64,000 nucleotides of DNA from Bacillus sp. (in: firmicutes) (GTDB taxonomy: Bacteria > Bacillota > Bacilli > Bacillales > Cytobacillaceae), in NCBI GenBank assembly GCA_011524525.1, contig WTKE01000110.1, positions 1-64,000 of the forward strand. Reading direction: 5' to 3'. Every line of letters begins with the position of its first letter. The stretch's first letter is position 1. Both the position numbers and the translations under genes were made by a program. Positions 21,740 to 33,005 of the stretch are shown one piece after another. The notes beneath the pieces were generated by a model. The model made no database searches. It had not been told where the DNA came from and saw nothing but the letters and a program-made list of their open reading frames with translations.

Positions 21740-24067
21740 ATGGCGAAAAAGACAGAAATCATTGTCCCCCTCCTGCCACTTCGAGGTTTACTTGTTTATC
21801 CGACAATGGTTTTACACTTGGATGTCGGAAGAGAAAAATCAGTTCAAGCTCTCGAGAAGGCAATGGTAGATGACAGTTTAATCTTTTTAACAACGCAGAA
21901 GGAGGTTTCAATTGATGAACCTCTTGAAGATGACTTGTATAAGATGGGAACACTTACGAAGGTCAAGCAAATGCTCAAGCTTCCAAACGGTACGATACGG
22001 GTACTTGTTGAAGGATTAAAGCGAGCAGAGATCGTTACATTTTTTGAAGAAGACGATCACTATTCTGTTGAAATAAAAACATATGAGGACCCCGTTGAAA
22101 AAGATGCGGAATCACAAGCATTAATGCGAACCATGCTTGATTATTTTGAGCAGTACATAAAGATGTCTAAGAAAATCTCAGCAGAAACCTTCTCGACTGT
22201 CACGGATATTGAGGAACCGGGGAGAATGGCGGACATTATTTCCTCACATCTTCCTTTAAAACTAAAGGAAAAGCAAGACATTCTAGAAACACTAGATGTG
22301 AAGGAAAGAATTCAGAAGATCGTAGACATCATTCACAATGAAAAAGAAGTATTGAACCTAGAGAAAAAAATTGGACAAAGAGTAAAAAAATCTATGGAGC
22401 GCACACAAAAGGAATATTACTTGCGCGAACAGATGAAGGCTATTCAAAAAGAGCTTGGTGATAAGGAAGGTAAGACGGGAGAAGTGAGTGATCTTACTGA
22501 AAAAATCGAACAAGCTGGGATGCCAGAGCATGTAAAAGCAACGGCCATGAAGGAACTAGAAAGATATGAAAAAGTTCCTTCGAGCTCTGCAGAGAGTGCG
22601 GTTATCCGTAACTATATCGAGTGGCTTTTGGCGATTCCTTGGTCCAAGGCAACGGAAGATGACCTAGATATTCATAAGGCCGAAAAAGTGTTAAATAATG
22701 ACCACTACGGCCTCGAGAAAGTGAAGGAAAGGGTTCTTGAGTACTTAGCTGTTCAGCAAATGACGAACTCATTGAAAGGGCCTATTCTTTGTTTAGCTGG
22801 TCCTCCAGGGGTTGGGAAAACAAGCTTAGCCCGGTCGATTGCGACGTCATTAAATAGAAATTTTGTGAGAATTTCTCTGGGTGGAGTAAGAGATGAGTCT
22901 GAAATTAGAGGTCACAGACGTACGTATGTAGGGGCAATGCCTGGTAGAATCATCCAAGGGATGAAAAAGGCAGGCACGATCAACCCTGTCTTCCTACTCG
23001 ATGAAATCGATAAGATGTCAAGTGATTTCCGTGGTGATCCATCAGCTGCCATGCTTGAGGTGCTTGATCCAGAACAGAATCATAACTTCAGTGATCACTA
23101 TATCGAGGAAACCTATGACTTATCCAAAGTAATGTTTATTGCTACTGCAAATAATTTGGCAACCATTCCTGGTCCGCTTAGAGATCGGATGGAAATTATT
23201 ACAATTGCTGGATATACAGAGCTTGAGAAGATTCATATCGCAAAGGATCACTTGCTACCAAAACAAACAAAAGAGCATGGTTTAACGAAAGCTCAGTTAC
23301 AAATTCGAGAAGATGGTATTCAAAAAATCGTCCGTTACTACACTAGGGAAGCTGGTGTAAGAAGTTTAGAACGACAGTTAGCAACCATTTGCAGAAAAAC
23401 AGCTAAAATTATCGTTTCTGGTGAGAAGAAAAAAGTCATCGTTTCTGAAAAAAATGTAGACGAATTTTTAGGAAAGCCAACCTTCCGATATGGTCAAGCA
23501 GAACTTGAGGATCAAGTAGGGGTAGCAACTGGCCTTGCTTATACAACAGTGGGTGGAGATACCCTTCAAATTGAAGTTTCGTTGTCTCCGGGAAAAGGTA
23601 AGCTCATACTAACGGGTAAGCTTGGCGATGTCATGAAGGAGTCTGCTCAAGCAGCTTTCAGTTATATTCGTTCAAAAGCAGGAGAACTTGGAATTGATCC
23701 AGATTTTCATGAGAAAAACGATATCCATATCCATGTCCCAGAAGGAGCGGTTCCGAAGGATGGCCCTTCTGCAGGAATTACAATGGCAACGGCGTTAGTG
23801 TCAGCTCTCACAGGGCGTGCCATCCGTAAAGAAGTGGGTATGACAGGTGAAATTACGTTACGTGGTCGAGTACTACCAATAGGGGGCTTAAAGGAGAAAT
23901 CTTTAAGTGCTCATCGAGCGGGATTAACTAAAATCATTTGTCCAAAGGATAATGAACGAGATATTGATGATATTCCTGAAAGTGTTCGTGAAGAATTACA
24001 GTTTGTTCTCGTGTCGCATCTTGATCAAGTGTTAGAGCATGCTTTGACTGGCGGTGCCAATAGATGA
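21740..24067 (+). CDS. lonA: ATP-dependent protease LonA
   Basis: Classical cytosolic Lon (775 aa) degrading misfolded and regulatory proteins. It has the N-terminal LAN substrate-recognition domain ([12 protein letters not shown] onward, about residues 10-205), a coiled-coil linker, AAA+ domain with Walker A GPPGVGKT and LLDEIDKM, and the S16 protease domain with the catalytic serine in [11 protein letters not shown] and the lysine in [13 protein letters not shown]. Start ATG follows GGAGGTG. The stop overlaps the start of engB, so the GTPase is probably translated from the same mRNA. Confidence 0.96.
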   Translation: MAKKTEIIVPLLPLRGLLVYPTMVLHLDVGREKSVQALEKAMVDDSLIFLTTQKEVSIDEPLEDDLYKMGTLTKVKQMLKLPNGTIRVLVEGLKRAEIVTFFEEDDHYSVEIKTYEDPVEKDAESQALMRTMLDYFEQYIKMSKKISAETFSTVTDIEEPGRMADIISSHLPLKLKEKQDILETLDVKERIQKIVDIIHNEKEVLNLEKKIGQRVKKSMERTQKEYYLREQMKAIQKELGDKEGKTGEVSDLTEKIEQAGMPEHVKATAMKELERYEKVPSSSAESAVIRNYIEWLLAIPWSKATEDDLDIHKAEKVLNNDHYGLEKVKERVLEYLAVQQMTNSLKGPILCLAGPPGVGKTSLARSIATSLNRNFVRISLGGVRDESEIRGHRRTYVGAMPGRIIQGMKKAGTINPVFLLDEIDKMSSDFRGDPSAAMLEVLDPEQNHNFSDHYIEETYDLSKVMFIATANNLATIPGPLRDRMEIITIAGYTELEKIHIAKDHLLPKQTKEHGLTKAQLQIREDGIQKIVRYYTREAGVRSLERQLATICRKTAKIIVSGEKKKVIVSEKNVDEFLGKPTFRYGQAELEDQVGVATGLAYTTVGGDTLQIEVSLSPGKGKLILTGKLGDVMKESAQAAFSYIRSKAGELGIDPDFHEKNDIHIHVPEGAVPKDGPSAGITMATALVSALTGRAIRKEVGMTGEITLRGRVLPIGGLKEKSLSAHRAGLTKIICPKDNERDIDDIPESVREELQFVLVSHLDQVLEHALTGGANR

Positions 24068-24645
24068 AAGTAACAAGCTCTGAAATCGTCATTAGTGCAG
24101 TTAAGCCAGATCAGTACCCAATAGAACCAATTCCTGAATTTGCCTTAGCTGGTCGTTCTAATGTAGGGAAATCATCATTTATTAACAAAATGCTCAATCG
24201 AAAAGGATTAGCAAGAATTTCTTCAAAGCCTGGTAAAACACAAACATTGAACTTTTATATCGTTAATGAAGTCCTTCATTTTGTAGACGTACCAGGATAT
24301 GGCTATGCAAAGGTTTCAAAAAAGGAACGGGAAGCATGGGGGAAAATGCTTGAAACGTATTTAACGACGAGAGAGCAGCTTAAGGCCGTATTATTAATTG
24401 TTGATTTACGTCACCCTCCAACGGCAGACGATATCATGATGTATGATTTCTTAAAGCACTACGAAATTCCATGCATTGTGATTGCCACGAAGGCTGATAA
24501 AATTTCAAAAACAAAAAGGGCACAACATTTAAAAATCACAAAAGAAAAGCTCGAATTACACCCACATGATACGATTATTCAGTTTTCTTCAGAAACAGGA
24601 GAAGGAAAAGATAAAGCATGGGCAACGATTGAAAGCTATATGTAG
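24064..24645 (+). CDS. engB: Ribosome biogenesis GTPase EngB (YsxC)
   Basis: Small essential GTPase (193 aa) involved in 50S subunit assembly. G1 is [11 protein letters not shown]3 DVPGYG and G4 TKADK. It shares ATGA (24064-24067) with the end of lonA, the arrangement known for lonA-ysxC in B. subtilis. Followed by a bidirectional terminator. Confidence 0.95.
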   Translation: MKVTSSEIVISAVKPDQYPIEPIPEFALAGRSNVGKSSFINKMLNRKGLARISSKPGKTQTLNFYIVNEVLHFVDVPGYGYAKVSKKEREAWGKMLETYLTTREQLKAVLLIVDLRHPPTADDIMMYDFLKHYEIPCIVIATKADKISKTKRAQHLKITKEKLELHPHDTIIQFSSETGEGKDKAWATIESYM

Positions 24646-24650
24646 AGCAA

Positions 24651-24684
24651 AACCGTCAGAACAAAGTGTCTGACGGTTTTTTAT
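24651..24684. terminator. Bidirectional terminator between engB and the minus-strand gene
   Basis: AACCGTCAGA (24651-24660) / TCTGACGGTT (24669-24678), followed by TTTTTAT on the plus strand and preceded by an A-run (TTTT on the minus strand), so it can serve both converging genes. Confidence 0.85.
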
Positions 24685-24689
24685 GGTTG

Positions 24690-25175
24690 TTATTTTTTTC
24701 GGATAAAGAGTAAATAAAAGCCTATTATCACCAATACCAACGGCCAAGACTTCCAAGCAATTGATACCGTGTTTTCGAGGATACCTAACCACGCGGTGAT
24801 TTTATCGTAAAATAAAAGCAATAACGCGAGTACAAGAAATAAGATTCCTTGGAATAGTCCCGATCGGACCTTCTGGTAACGGAGTAAGAATCCAAGGGCA
24901 ATAATGAGGATAAACGTTCCAATATGATTGGGCCATAATTGAAAATGATTGATGATATGGAAATGAAGACCGAAGCCTGTAAGAATAACACCAGGAAGGA
25001 TCGCTTCGTAATCTTTTGCTCCATAACCTTGAGAGAGAAAGGATACTCCAACAATTACCAGCAATGTTGGCCATGTGTAAAACTGTTGAAAAAGAGCGAT
25101 GTTCGCCTGTTGTAAAAAGAAATAAACACCAAAACCAATAAGGATGATTCCAGGAAAGATTCGTTGATTTTTCAT
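24690..25175 (-). CDS. Membrane protein of unknown function, YsxD position
   Basis: A 161-aa integral membrane protein with about five to six hydrophobic helices in a repeated pattern: each module starts with an R/K or G-x-I/V-L-x-G-F-G motif (ILIGFGVYFFLQQ, ILTGFGLHFHI, VIIGFYLLFI). This resembles the LiaI/LiaF-type transmembrane region family. The ATG at 25175 is preferred over GTG 25184, which lies in the ribosome binding site (GGAAGTGG on the minus strand). In B. subtilis the gene between ysxC and hemA is ysxD, of similar length. Function unknown; it may respond to envelope state. Confidence 0.7.
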   Translation of the reverse strand: MKNQRIFPGIILIGFGVYFFLQQANIALFQQFYTWPTLLVIVGVSFLSQGYGAKDYEAILPGVILTGFGLHFHIINHFQLWPNHIGTFILIIALGFLLRYQKVRSGLFQGILFLVLALLLLFYDKITAWLGILENTVSIAWKSWPLVLVIIGFYLLFIRKK

Positions 25176-25201
25176 TAGCACCACTTCCAGTAAGGATTAC
25201 T

Positions 25202-25216
25202 TGATAATCATTCTAA
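25202..25216. promoter_or_regulatory. Fur/PerR-like box between hemA and the divergent gene
   Basis: TGATAATCATTCTAA matches 12 of 14 defined positions of both the Fur (TGATAATNATTATCA) and PerR (TTATAATNATTATAA) 7-1-7 boxes. It is 27 bp from the minus-strand start codon and 212 bp upstream of hemA. B. subtilis hemA is PerR regulated, but the distance here points at least as much to the divergent gene. Confidence 0.45.
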
Positions 25217-25374
25217 TTTTTGTTACTGTACATATGGAGGCTTGTCGTAATATGACGAGCAAGCAAGGTTTACCAATTAATTATAATAGCATATTTGCAT
25301 CACAGTTGATTAGTTTTTGTTCACATTTTATTCAAATATGGTCATATTTCATTTCAATCTATAAAAATGGAACA

Positions 25375-25383
25375 TGGTATAAT
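25375..25383 (+). promoter_or_regulatory. Extended -10 promoter of hemA
   Basis: TGG-TATAAT, a perfect extended -10 element, 45 bp before the hemA start; the -35 region is poor (about 25353-25360). Confidence 0.65.
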
Positions 25384-25428
25384 TACTACTAGCAAACATG
25401 CAAATATTCTGGGGGGTGTATTTTCAGT

Positions 25429-26775
25429 ATGCATATAATAGTGATCGGTCTTAATTATAAAACTGCCCCTGTTGAAATTCGTGAGCGTTTGACATTTAAC
25501 CCTACGCAGTTAGGGGAAGCAATGAACGCTCTTAAAGAAAAAAAGAGTGTGTTAGAAAATGTAATTGTCTCAACTTGTAACCGAACAGAAATCTATGCGG
25601 TTGTTGATCAACTACACACGGGTAGATATTATATAAAAGAATTTCTTTCAGAATGGTTTTCGATTGAGCAAAGCGAATTTTCACCATATTTATTTATATA
25701 CGAACATGACGGTGCAATGGAACACTTATTTAGTGTAACATGCGGATTGAACTCAATGGTATTAGGTGAGACACAAATTCTTGGTCAAGTTCGTACAAGC
25801 TTTTTATTAGCTCAGGACAATGCAGCGGTTGGTACGGTGTTTAACCAGCTTTTCAAGCAAGCAGTAACCTTAGCTAAAAAAGCACATTCAGAGACAGATA
25901 TTGGTGCGAATGCGGTATCGGTAAGTTATGCAGCGGTTGAACTAGCGAAGAAGATCTTTGGTACCTTAAATAAAAAGCATGTGTTAATTCTTGGTGCAGG
26001 TAAGATGGGGGAACTTGCCATACAGCATCTACATGCAAATGGAGCTAGCAAGGTAACTGTTATTAATCGCACGTATGAAAAGGCTCAGAATTTAGCTGAA
26101 CGTTTCGAAGGTGAAGCTAAAACACTAGAAGAGCTTCAATGTTCTTTAATTGATGCAGATATTTTAATCAGTTCAACAGGTGCAAAAGAATTTGTTATTA
26201 CAAAGGATATGATGACTCAAGTAGAAAAGATGCGTAAAGGAAAGCCTTTATTCATGGTCGATATTGCGGTTCCACGTGACTTAGACCCAGCATTAGCTGA
26301 GCTGGAGAGTGTCTTCTTATATGATATAGATGATTTGGAGGGAATCGTTGAAGCGAACCTTCAAGAACGAAAACGTGCAGCTGCACAAATTATGATGATG
26401 ATTGAAGAAGAAATCGTTGACTTTAAACAATGGCTAAATTTACTAGGGGTTGTCCCTATTATTTCAGCTTTACGTGAAAAAGCACTTACGATTCAGTCCG
26501 GGACAATGGAGAGCTTAGAACGAAAGCTTCCTCATCTATCGGAACGTGATTTTAAAGTGTTAAATAAACATACGAAAAGTATTATTAATCAAATGCTAAA
26601 GGACCCAATCCTTCAAGCAAAGGAACTAGCCGCTCGAAAAGATTCAGAGCAAGCTTTAGATTTGTTTATGAAAATCTTTGATATTGATGAACTTGTAAAA
26701 GAGCAACAAGTTTTGAGAGAAGCGGGGCCCAATCGAGTGGTTGTAACAAATCCACAGCCTTCCTTTCAATCATAA
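25429..26775 (+). CDS. hemA: Glutamyl-tRNA reductase HemA
   Basis: First enzyme of C5 tetrapyrrole synthesis: reduces Glu-tRNA to glutamate-1-semialdehyde with NADPH. The 448-aa protein has the catalytic cysteine in [11 protein letters not shown] (about residues 47-57), the Rossmann loop [10 protein letters not shown], and the C-terminal dimerisation helices. Start ATG follows GGGGGGTG. It heads the hemAXCDBL cluster, identical in order to B. subtilis. Regulation probably includes HemX-dependent control of HemA level and possibly peroxide/iron control through the box at 25202. Confidence 0.96.
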   Translation: MHIIVIGLNYKTAPVEIRERLTFNPTQLGEAMNALKEKKSVLENVIVSTCNRTEIYAVVDQLHTGRYYIKEFLSEWFSIEQSEFSPYLFIYEHDGAMEHLFSVTCGLNSMVLGETQILGQVRTSFLLAQDNAAVGTVFNQLFKQAVTLAKKAHSETDIGANAVSVSYAAVELAKKIFGTLNKKHVLILGAGKMGELAIQHLHANGASKVTVINRTYEKAQNLAERFEGEAKTLEELQCSLIDADILISSTGAKEFVITKDMMTQVEKMRKGKPLFMVDIAVPRDLDPALAELESVFLYDIDDLEGIVEANLQERKRAAAQIMMMIEEEIVDFKQWLNLLGVVPIISALREKALTIQSGTMESLERKLPHLSERDFKVLNKHTKSIINQMLKDPILQAKELAARKDSEQALDLFMKIFDIDELVKEQQVLREAGPNRVVVTNPQPSFQS

Positions 26776-26789
26776 AAGAGGAGAAGCGA

Positions 26790-27623
26790 ATGTTTGACTA
26801 CTATATGACGAGGCTACATGAGCTGACCGTTGTCCTGTATGCTTTCTGCGTGCTCTTATATTTTATTGATTTCTTACACCATAACCGGAAGGCAAATCGT
26901 GTTGCCTTCTGGTTACTTGCATTTGTATGGGTGCTTCAAACGATGTTTTTATTTTTGTATATGCTAAAAACCGGCCGGTTCCCGGTACTAACCATATTTG
27001 AAGGACTCTATTTTTATGCATGGGTGTTAATTACTTTATCACTAGGAATTAATCGGTTACTTCGTGTTGATTTCATTGTGTTTTTTACAAATGTTTTAGG
27101 GTTTATTATTCTAGCTATCCATACGTTTGCTCCAGTCCAATTTGAATCTCATGTGATGGCCGAGCAGCTCATCTCAGAGCTTTTGTTGATTCATATAACA
27201 CTTGCGATTCTTTCTTATGGAGCTTTTTCTCTTTCTTTTGTATTCTCTTTTCTTTATTTGATTCAGTACAACTTACTAAAGAAAAAGAAGTGGGGAGCTA
27301 GGCTGTTAAGAATTACGGATTTATCTAAACTTGAACATATGTCTTATGTTTTAAATGTCATTGGTGTGCCTATGCTAATGCTAGCAGTCATTTTAGGCAT
27401 TCAATGGGCATACTTGAAAATTCCTGAGATGTTTTGGTTAGATGCAAAGGTCATTGGCTCTTTCGGTGTACTGATTGCATATAGCATTTATTTATACTTA
27501 CGTGTTAGCAAGGAGCTGTACGGAAGGTCATTGGCTCTTTGGAACATTGCTTCATTCTTAATTGTTTTGATTAATTTCTTTTTAATAGGCAACTTATCAT
27601 CCTTCCACTTTTGGTACACTTAA
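26790..27623 (+). CDS. hemX: HemX, membrane regulator of HemA
   Basis: Integral membrane protein (277 aa) with about eight helices and the CcsA/ResC-type cytochrome c assembly fold. In B. subtilis HemX lowers the cellular concentration of HemA. It starts 14 bp after hemA behind AGAGGAG. Its place between hemA and hemC is conserved. No enzymatic motif is visible. Confidence 0.9.
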   Translation: MFDYYMTRLHELTVVLYAFCVLLYFIDFLHHNRKANRVAFWLLAFVWVLQTMFLFLYMLKTGRFPVLTIFEGLYFYAWVLITLSLGINRLLRVDFIVFFTNVLGFIILAIHTFAPVQFESHVMAEQLISELLLIHITLAILSYGAFSLSFVFSFLYLIQYNLLKKKKWGARLLRITDLSKLEHMSYVLNVIGVPMLMLAVILGIQWAYLKIPEMFWLDAKVIGSFGVLIAYSIYLYLRVSKELYGRSLALWNIASFLIVLINFFLIGNLSSFHFWYT

Positions 27624-27646
27624 GGATACATACATAGGAGGTATAC

Positions 27647-28582
27647 ATGCGAAAAATTATAGTTGGCTCCAGACGAAGTAAGCTTGCACTTACACAAACA
27701 AACTGGGTGATTGACCAGTTAAAGAAATTAGACCCATCCTTTGAATTTGAGGTAAAAGAGATTGTTACGAAGGGGGATAAAATCCTTGATGTAACACTAT
27801 CTAAAGTTGGTGGAAAAGGGTTATTTGTTAAGGAAATTGAACAGGCAATGCTTGATGAGGAAATAGATATGGCGGTACATAGTATGAAGGACATGCCTGC
27901 TGTCTTGCCGGAAGGTTTAGTGATTGGTTGTATTCCTTTCCGTGAGGATCATCGAGATGCGCTAATCTCTAAAAATCACACGCCTATTAATGAATTAAAT
28001 CCTGGTTCTATTGTTGGCACAAGCAGTCTTCGTCGCAGTGCACAGTTACTTGCAATTAGACCTGACCTTGAAATAAAGTGGATACGAGGTAATATTGATA
28101 CACGATTAGCTAAATTAGAAACGGGAGAATATGACGCAATCGTACTAGCTGCTGCAGGCCTTTCGAGAATGGGGTGGGCAAGTGAGGTAGTATCAGAGTT
28201 TATTGATGATGAAGTATGTATTCCAGCAGTTGGTCAAGGTGCATTATCAATAGAATGCCGAGAAAGTGATGAACAACTGCTTAGCTTGTTATCTCAATTT
28301 ACCTGTGTGAAAACCAAACAAGCAGTGACTGCCGAGAGAGCCTTTCTTCAAAAGATGGAAGGTGGTTGTCAGGTCCCGATAGCAGGGTATGCAAAAATTG
28401 AAGAAAATGGTGATATCTCTCTTACAGGGCTTGTTGCAACTCCAGATGGAAAAACCATCTTAAAGGAATCAGTAAGTGGACAAGATCCTGAAAAGCTAGG
28501 GGAGCAAGTAGCAGATGCTCTGATTGCTAACGGAGGAAAAGCATTAATTGATGCGGTGAAAGTGGAGCTTGATAGTGAATGA
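27647..28582 (+). CDS. hemC: Hydroxymethylbilane synthase HemC
   Basis: Porphobilinogen deaminase (311 aa), polymerising four porphobilinogens to hydroxymethylbilane. The dipyrromethane cofactor cysteine is in [11 protein letters not shown] (about residue 240). The N-terminal [16 protein letters not shown] and the catalytic HSMKDMP motif are intact. Its stop overlaps hemD in an ATGA. Confidence 0.96.
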   Translation: MRKIIVGSRRSKLALTQTNWVIDQLKKLDPSFEFEVKEIVTKGDKILDVTLSKVGGKGLFVKEIEQAMLDEEIDMAVHSMKDMPAVLPEGLVIGCIPFREDHRDALISKNHTPINELNPGSIVGTSSLRRSAQLLAIRPDLEIKWIRGNIDTRLAKLETGEYDAIVLAAAGLSRMGWASEVVSEFIDDEVCIPAVGQGALSIECRESDEQLLSLLSQFTCVKTKQAVTAERAFLQKMEGGCQVPIAGYAKIEENGDISLTGLVATPDGKTILKESVSGQDPEKLGEQVADALIANGGKALIDAVKVELDSE

Positions 28583-29364
28583 GTGATGACTATTCTCTCA
28601 ATGGAATGAAAGTTCTTGTTCCTCGAGGAAAAAAGCATGCAAAACCATTTTCAGATTTGGTCAAAAAATATGGGGGGATTCCAGTGGAAATCCCTCTTAT
28701 TTCCTTTCGACCAGTTGTTTCAGACGATCTGGTTATCCATCTACAAAAAAAACTACATAAATATGATTGGATTATTTTTACTAGCAATGTAACTGTAGAA
28801 ACATTCTTTTCTTTTGACATCAACCCGACCGTCCTCGATGATATACAAATAGCAGCTATTGGTGAAAAAACAGAGGAAGCCTTAATAAGAAAAGGGGTAA
28901 CAGTTGACTTTAAGCCAAAAGAGTATGTGGCTGAGGCATTTGTCGAAGAATTCTCACCATATATTAAGGAAGGCACAAATGTTCTAATCCCTAAAGGTAA
29001 CTTAGCAAGAGAGTTTATTTCTAGTACTCTTGAAAAAAAGGGAGCTCATGTAGAAGAACTAGTCATTTATGAAACGTTTTTCCCTAACAGTAGTTGGGAT
29101 GCATTAGTGAAGGCCCTAACAGAAAAGCAGTTGGATATTATAAGTTTTACTAGTCCTTCGACAGTTGATCATTTTATGGCTGTTGTGAAAGAAATGAATT
29201 TATTATCGACTATTGGTCATTGCCTGTTTATGTGTATTGGCCCTGTTACTCTTCAGCGGGCTAATGCTCTAGGTTTACGTGTGGACGCCATGCCAGATAC
29301 ATACACAATTGATCATATGCTACAAAGTATAATGAAAATAATAAGAAAGAGGGAGAACAAATGA
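28579..29364 (+). CDS. hemD: Uroporphyrinogen-III synthase HemD
   Basis: Cyclises hydroxymethylbilane with inversion of ring D (261 aa). The family is poorly conserved; visible features are the two-lobed architecture, with VLVPRG near the N-terminus, [14 protein letters not shown], and [15 protein letters not shown] in the second lobe. Both ends overlap neighbours by four bases (ATGA with hemC and with hemB), so the three cistrons are translationally coupled. Confidence 0.92.
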   Translation: MSDDYSLNGMKVLVPRGKKHAKPFSDLVKKYGGIPVEIPLISFRPVVSDDLVIHLQKKLHKYDWIIFTSNVTVETFFSFDINPTVLDDIQIAAIGEKTEEALIRKGVTVDFKPKEYVAEAFVEEFSPYIKEGTNVLIPKGNLAREFISSTLEKKGAHVEELVIYETFFPNSSWDALVKALTEKQLDIISFTSPSTVDHFMAVVKEMNLLSTIGHCLFMCIGPVTLQRANALGLRVDAMPDTYTIDHMLQSIMKIIRKRENK

Positions 29365-30338
29365 ATACATCATTTTCTCGTCACCGTCGTTTACGATCTT
29401 CAGCAACATTACGCACAATGGTTCGTGAAAACCACTTACACCTTGAGGATTTGGTATATCCAATTTTTGTAGTAGAAGGTGAAAACATAAAAAATGCCAT
29501 TCAATCAATGCCAGGGGTTTTTCAACTATCATTGGATCAGTTGAAAATCGAAATGGATGAAGTAGCAGCACTTGGGATTCCTAGTGTCCTATTATTTGGA
29601 ATCCCAAATGAAAAAGATGAGTGCGGTACGGGTGCATTCCATGACCATGGAATTGTACAGGAAGCGACACGAGTCATAAAAGAACAGTATCCTGATATCG
29701 TTGTTATTGCAGACACATGCTTATGTGAATACACTAGTCATGGCCACTGTGGGTTGATCGAAGATGGTAAAGTATTGAATGATCCATCACTGAAATTATT
29801 AGCTGATACAGCAGTTAGCCAAGCAAAAGCAGGAGCCGATATTATAGCTCCTTCCAATATGATGGATGGATTTGTTGCGGCCATAAGAGCAGGCTTAGAT
29901 GAGGCTGGCTTTGAGGATATCCCTATTATGTCTTATGCTGTGAAATATGCATCTTCATTTTATGGACCATTTCGTGAAGCGGCTGAAAGCACACCTCAAT
30001 TTGGAGACCGCAAAACGTATCAAATGGATCCAGCCAATCGATTGGAAGGCCTAAGAGAAGCAAGTTCAGATGTACAGGAAGGAGCAGACTTCCTAATTGT
30101 GAAGCCAGGAATGCCATACTTGGATATTGTACGTGATATAAAGAATAATTTTCATCTGCCAGTAGTTGTCTATAATGTGAGTGGGGAATATTCCATGGTG
30201 AAAGCTGCAGCACAGAACGGGTGGATTGATGAAAAAAATATTGTAATGGAAATGCTAACAGGTATGAAAAGAGCAGGTGCTGACCTTATTATCACTTATC
30301 ATGCCAAAGATGCAGCAAGATGGTTAAAAGAAAACTAA
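29361..30338 (+). CDS. hemB: Delta-aminolevulinic acid dehydratase HemB
   Basis: Porphobilinogen synthase (325 aa), condensing two 5-aminolevulinates. The zinc-site cysteines occur in [15 protein letters not shown], indicating a zinc-dependent enzyme. The Schiff-base lysines are in [16 protein letters not shown] and [14 protein letters not shown]. Start overlaps the hemD stop. Confidence 0.96.
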   Translation: MNTSFSRHRRLRSSATLRTMVRENHLHLEDLVYPIFVVEGENIKNAIQSMPGVFQLSLDQLKIEMDEVAALGIPSVLLFGIPNEKDECGTGAFHDHGIVQEATRVIKEQYPDIVVIADTCLCEYTSHGHCGLIEDGKVLNDPSLKLLADTAVSQAKAGADIIAPSNMMDGFVAAIRAGLDEAGFEDIPIMSYAVKYASSFYGPFREAAESTPQFGDRKTYQMDPANRLEGLREASSDVQEGADFLIVKPGMPYLDIVRDIKNNFHLPVVVYNVSGEYSMVKAAAQNGWIDEKNIVMEMLTGMKRAGADLIITYHAKDAARWLKEN

Positions 30339-30362
30339 TATTTAATGAAACGAGGGATACAT

Positions 30363-31649
30363 ATGCGCTCTTATTCTAAATCTATTGAAGCTTTTGCTGA
30401 AGCAAAAACACTTATGCCTGGTGGTGTAAACAGTCCTGTTCGTGCGTTTAAATCGGTTAAAATGGATCCGATTTTTATGGAGAGAGGAAAGGGCTCGAAA
30501 ATTTATGATATAGATGGAAACGAATATATTGACTATGTTTTGTCTTGGGGACCCTTAATCTTGGGGCATGCAAATGATCGTGTCGTTGAAGCGATTAAAA
30601 AGGTAGCAGAACTTGGTACAAGCTTCGGTGCTCCTAGTTTGATTGAAACTCAACTAGCTAAATTAGTAAAAGAAAGAGTGCCGTCTATTGAAATCGTCCG
30701 TATGGTTTCTTCAGGAACAGAAGCTACTATGAGTGCTCTGCGCCTAGCTCGTGGATATACAGGGAGAAATAAAATCTTAAAATTTGAAGGCTGTTATCAT
30801 GGTCACGGTGATTCACTGTTAATCAAAGCAGGATCTGGCGTGGCAACATTAGGTCTTCCTGATAGCCCAGGTGTACCAGAAGGGGTCGCAAAAAATACGA
30901 TTACGGTTCCGTATAATGATTTGGAAAGTGTTCGCTATGCATTTGAGCAATTCGGCGATGATATTGCTGGAATCATAGTAGAGCCTGTTGCAGGAAATAT
31001 GGGAGTTGTTCTACCTCAACCAGGATTTTTAGAGGGTCTTAGAGATATTACTACGGATTATGGAGCACTTTTAATATTTGATGAAGTAATGACTGGATTT
31101 AGGGTTGGATATAACTGTGCACAAGGATATTTTGGGATTACTCCAGATTTAACATGTCTTGGAAAAGTTATTGGTGGTGGGCTTCCTGTTGGAGCCTACG
31201 GAGGAAGAGCAGATATTATGGAGCAAATCGCACCAAGTGGGCCAATATATCAGGCTGGAACCTTATCTGGTAATCCTCTTGCCATGACAGCAGGATTAGA
31301 AACATTAAGCCAGTTAACACCAGATCATTATGAGGAGTTTGCGCGTAAAGCAGCATTACTTGAAGAGGGAATAAGAGCAGCTGCAGAAAAACACGATATT
31401 CCTCACACTATCAACCGTGTAGGATCAATGGTCGGATTTTTCTTTACCAACGAAGCTGTTACAAACTACGAGCAAGCCAAAACATCAAATCTTGATTATT
31501 TTGCTACTTATTATCAAGAAATGGCGAATCAGGGTGTATTCTTACCACCTTCTCAATTCGAAGGAATGTTTCTTTCAACCGCTCATAGTCACGAAGATAT
31601 CGAAAAAACAATCAAAGCCATTGAAATTGCCTTTTCTAAGCTAAGATAA
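30363..31649 (+). CDS. hemL: Glutamate-1-semialdehyde aminomutase HemL
   Basis: PLP enzyme (428 aa) isomerising glutamate-1-semialdehyde to 5-aminolevulinate, the second step of the C5 pathway. The PLP lysine lies in [17 protein letters not shown]. The N-terminus [13 protein letters not shown] is diagnostic. ATG 30363 is chosen over 30345 because GAGGGATA sits between them and the resulting start (M-R-S-Y-S-K-S) is the family's. It ends the hem operon at a terminator. Confidence 0.95.
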   Translation: MRSYSKSIEAFAEAKTLMPGGVNSPVRAFKSVKMDPIFMERGKGSKIYDIDGNEYIDYVLSWGPLILGHANDRVVEAIKKVAELGTSFGAPSLIETQLAKLVKERVPSIEIVRMVSSGTEATMSALRLARGYTGRNKILKFEGCYHGHGDSLLIKAGSGVATLGLPDSPGVPEGVAKNTITVPYNDLESVRYAFEQFGDDIAGIIVEPVAGNMGVVLPQPGFLEGLRDITTDYGALLIFDEVMTGFRVGYNCAQGYFGITPDLTCLGKVIGGGLPVGAYGGRADIMEQIAPSGPIYQAGTLSGNPLAMTAGLETLSQLTPDHYEEFARKAALLEEGIRAAAEKHDIPHTINRVGSMVGFFFTNEAVTNYEQAKTSNLDYFATYYQEMANQGVFLPPSQFEGMFLSTAHSHEDIEKTIKAIEIAFSKLR

Positions 31650-31658
31650 TTACAAGGA

Positions 31659-31686
31659 AAGAGACTCTTAGGGGTCTTTTTTTTAT
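31659..31686 (+). terminator. Terminator of the hem operon
   Basis: AAGAGACTC / GGGTCTTTT with loop TTAG and two G-T pairs, then an eight-T run shared with the stem. Confidence 0.8.
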
Positions 31687-31715
31687 GTAAACAGGCACTA
31701 AGCGATTACTTTTAT

Positions 31716-31744
31716 TCATAAAAATATTCACTAGTTCATAGAGT
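31716..31744 (+). promoter_or_regulatory. Likely sigma-E promoter of spoVID
   Basis: TCATAAA (31716-31722), 14-bp spacer, CATAGAGT (31737-31744; 7 of 8 to CATACANT). spoVID is sigma-E dependent in B. subtilis. Confidence 0.5.
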
Positions 31745-31793
31745 GATAATGACATAGTGATTAAACGTATAGGATATGAAGGGAGGAGTCGCT

Positions 31794-32939
31794 TTGTCTC
31801 AGGGTAACGAGTCGTGCTTGCGATTTTCATTAGAAGAATCGGTGTGGTTTCAAAAGGGACAGGAAGTAGAGGAGTTAGTCTCTATTTCACTTGACCCAAA
31901 TATTACGATTCATGAAAACGAACAATATGTCACCATTCAAGGGGCATTAGAATTAACAGGGGAATACCAGCGTTATAATGATGGTTCTAATGAGGAGGAG
32001 GATTTGTTTACTGCTCCGAAGTTCGTTCATCATGTGGAGGAGAGGGAAGAGGGACTCTATGAGTTTTCACACCGTTTTCCGGTAGATATAACCATTCCAA
32101 ATAACCGTATCCAAAGCATTAATGACATCCATGTTGAAGTGGAAAGTTTTGATTATCTTTTTCAAGAAAGAAGCTGTATGAAGCTAACTGCCGATTTAAC
32201 AATTACAGGCCTTTATGGAGATCAACAGCACAAACCAGCACATGAAGAAGCAGAAGTGGAAGTAGAAGTAGAAGAAGTTCAACTTGAGGTTGCTTACCGC
32301 GAATCAACCATTGATGAGATAGAAGAAAATGTTGAAAGGTCTTATGAGCTTCGTACAGAAGAAGAAGTGGAACCAACGAATTTGGAACAAGAGTATGAAC
32401 CATTCGCTGTGGAAGCAAGAAAATCAGCAGATGATACAGAGGAAAAAGTGGTTTCCATTAATAAAGCGGTTGAACTTTTTGAAGCGCCACAACTTCCTGT
32501 AAACGAAGCAAAAGAACCTGAAATTACTTTTTCAGCAGCGCGAAGTGAAGGACCCCAAGAGGTAGTCGAAGAAGTTGTTGAGGAAGCACCAGAGGTTGAG
32601 CTTCAGCCTGTACCAGAAGCCGAACTCCAGCCACAAGTAGAAACCCAACTAGAAGTAGAATCTTCTTCTTCTCCTCCTCAGCCTAAGGTCAAGAATAAGA
32701 AAAAGAAATCTTCAAAACAGGGGATGTCTTTAACTGAGTTTTTTGCTCGAAAAGAAGAGACGGAAGACTTAACAAAACTTCGTGTCGCTATCGTTCAAAG
32801 CGGAGAAACGGTCGAACAATTAGCGTCACGTTATGAAGTACCTGTACAACAATTACTTAAGGTAAACCATCTAGAGTTAAATCAAGATATATACGAAGGG
32901 CAAGTACTTTATATACCTATTCCTATTGCCCATAAATAG
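31794..32939 (+). CDS. spoVID: Spore coat morphogenetic protein SpoVID
   Basis: Mother-cell protein (381 aa) needed for the coat to encase the forespore, together with SpoIVA and SafA. The N-terminal domain (residues 1-130; FSLEESVWFQKGQEVEEL, GALELTGEY) is the conserved encasement part. A long Glu/Val/Pro-rich low-complexity region follows at about 145-310. The C-terminal LysM domain (VAIVQSGETVEQLASRYEV... to the end) closes it. A TTG start at 31794 is best spaced from GGGAGG (31781-31786); ATG 31776 precedes the site. The acidic centre is repetitive (EVEVEVEEV) and may vary between strains. Confidence 0.88.
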   Translation: MSQGNESCLRFSLEESVWFQKGQEVEELVSISLDPNITIHENEQYVTIQGALELTGEYQRYNDGSNEEEDLFTAPKFVHHVEEREEGLYEFSHRFPVDITIPNNRIQSINDIHVEVESFDYLFQERSCMKLTADLTITGLYGDQQHKPAHEEAEVEVEVEEVQLEVAYRESTIDEIEENVERSYELRTEEEVEPTNLEQEYEPFAVEARKSADDTEEKVVSINKAVELFEAPQLPVNEAKEPEITFSAARSEGPQEVVEEVVEEAPEVELQPVPEAELQPQVETQLEVESSSSPPQPKVKNKKKKSSKQGMSLTEFFARKEETEDLTKLRVAIVQSGETVEQLASRYEVPVQQLLKVNHLELNQDIYEGQVLYIPIPIAHK

Positions 32940-32942
32940 AAG

Positions 32943-32986
32943 AACAACCATTGGGCAGGTGTAAACTCCTGCCCTTGTTGTTTTTA
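32943..32986 (+). terminator. Terminator-like hairpin between spoVID and ysxE
   Basis: AACAAC...GGGCAGG (32943-32959) pairs with CCTGCCC...GTTGTT (32968-32982), then TTTTA. Strong enough to reduce read-through into ysxE. Confidence 0.8.
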
Positions 32987-33005
32987 ATGGAAGGGTTGAG
33001 CCGCC

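Noticed and set aside
25201-25392. Plus-strand 63-codon open frame before hemA
   Set aside because: No ribosome binding site, composition unlike a protein, and it covers the Fur/PerR-like box and the hemA promoter.
31716-31784. Longer spoVID from ATG 31776
   Set aside because: The ATG precedes the GGGAGG ribosome binding site, which is spaced for TTG 31794, and the added residues are not family-like.
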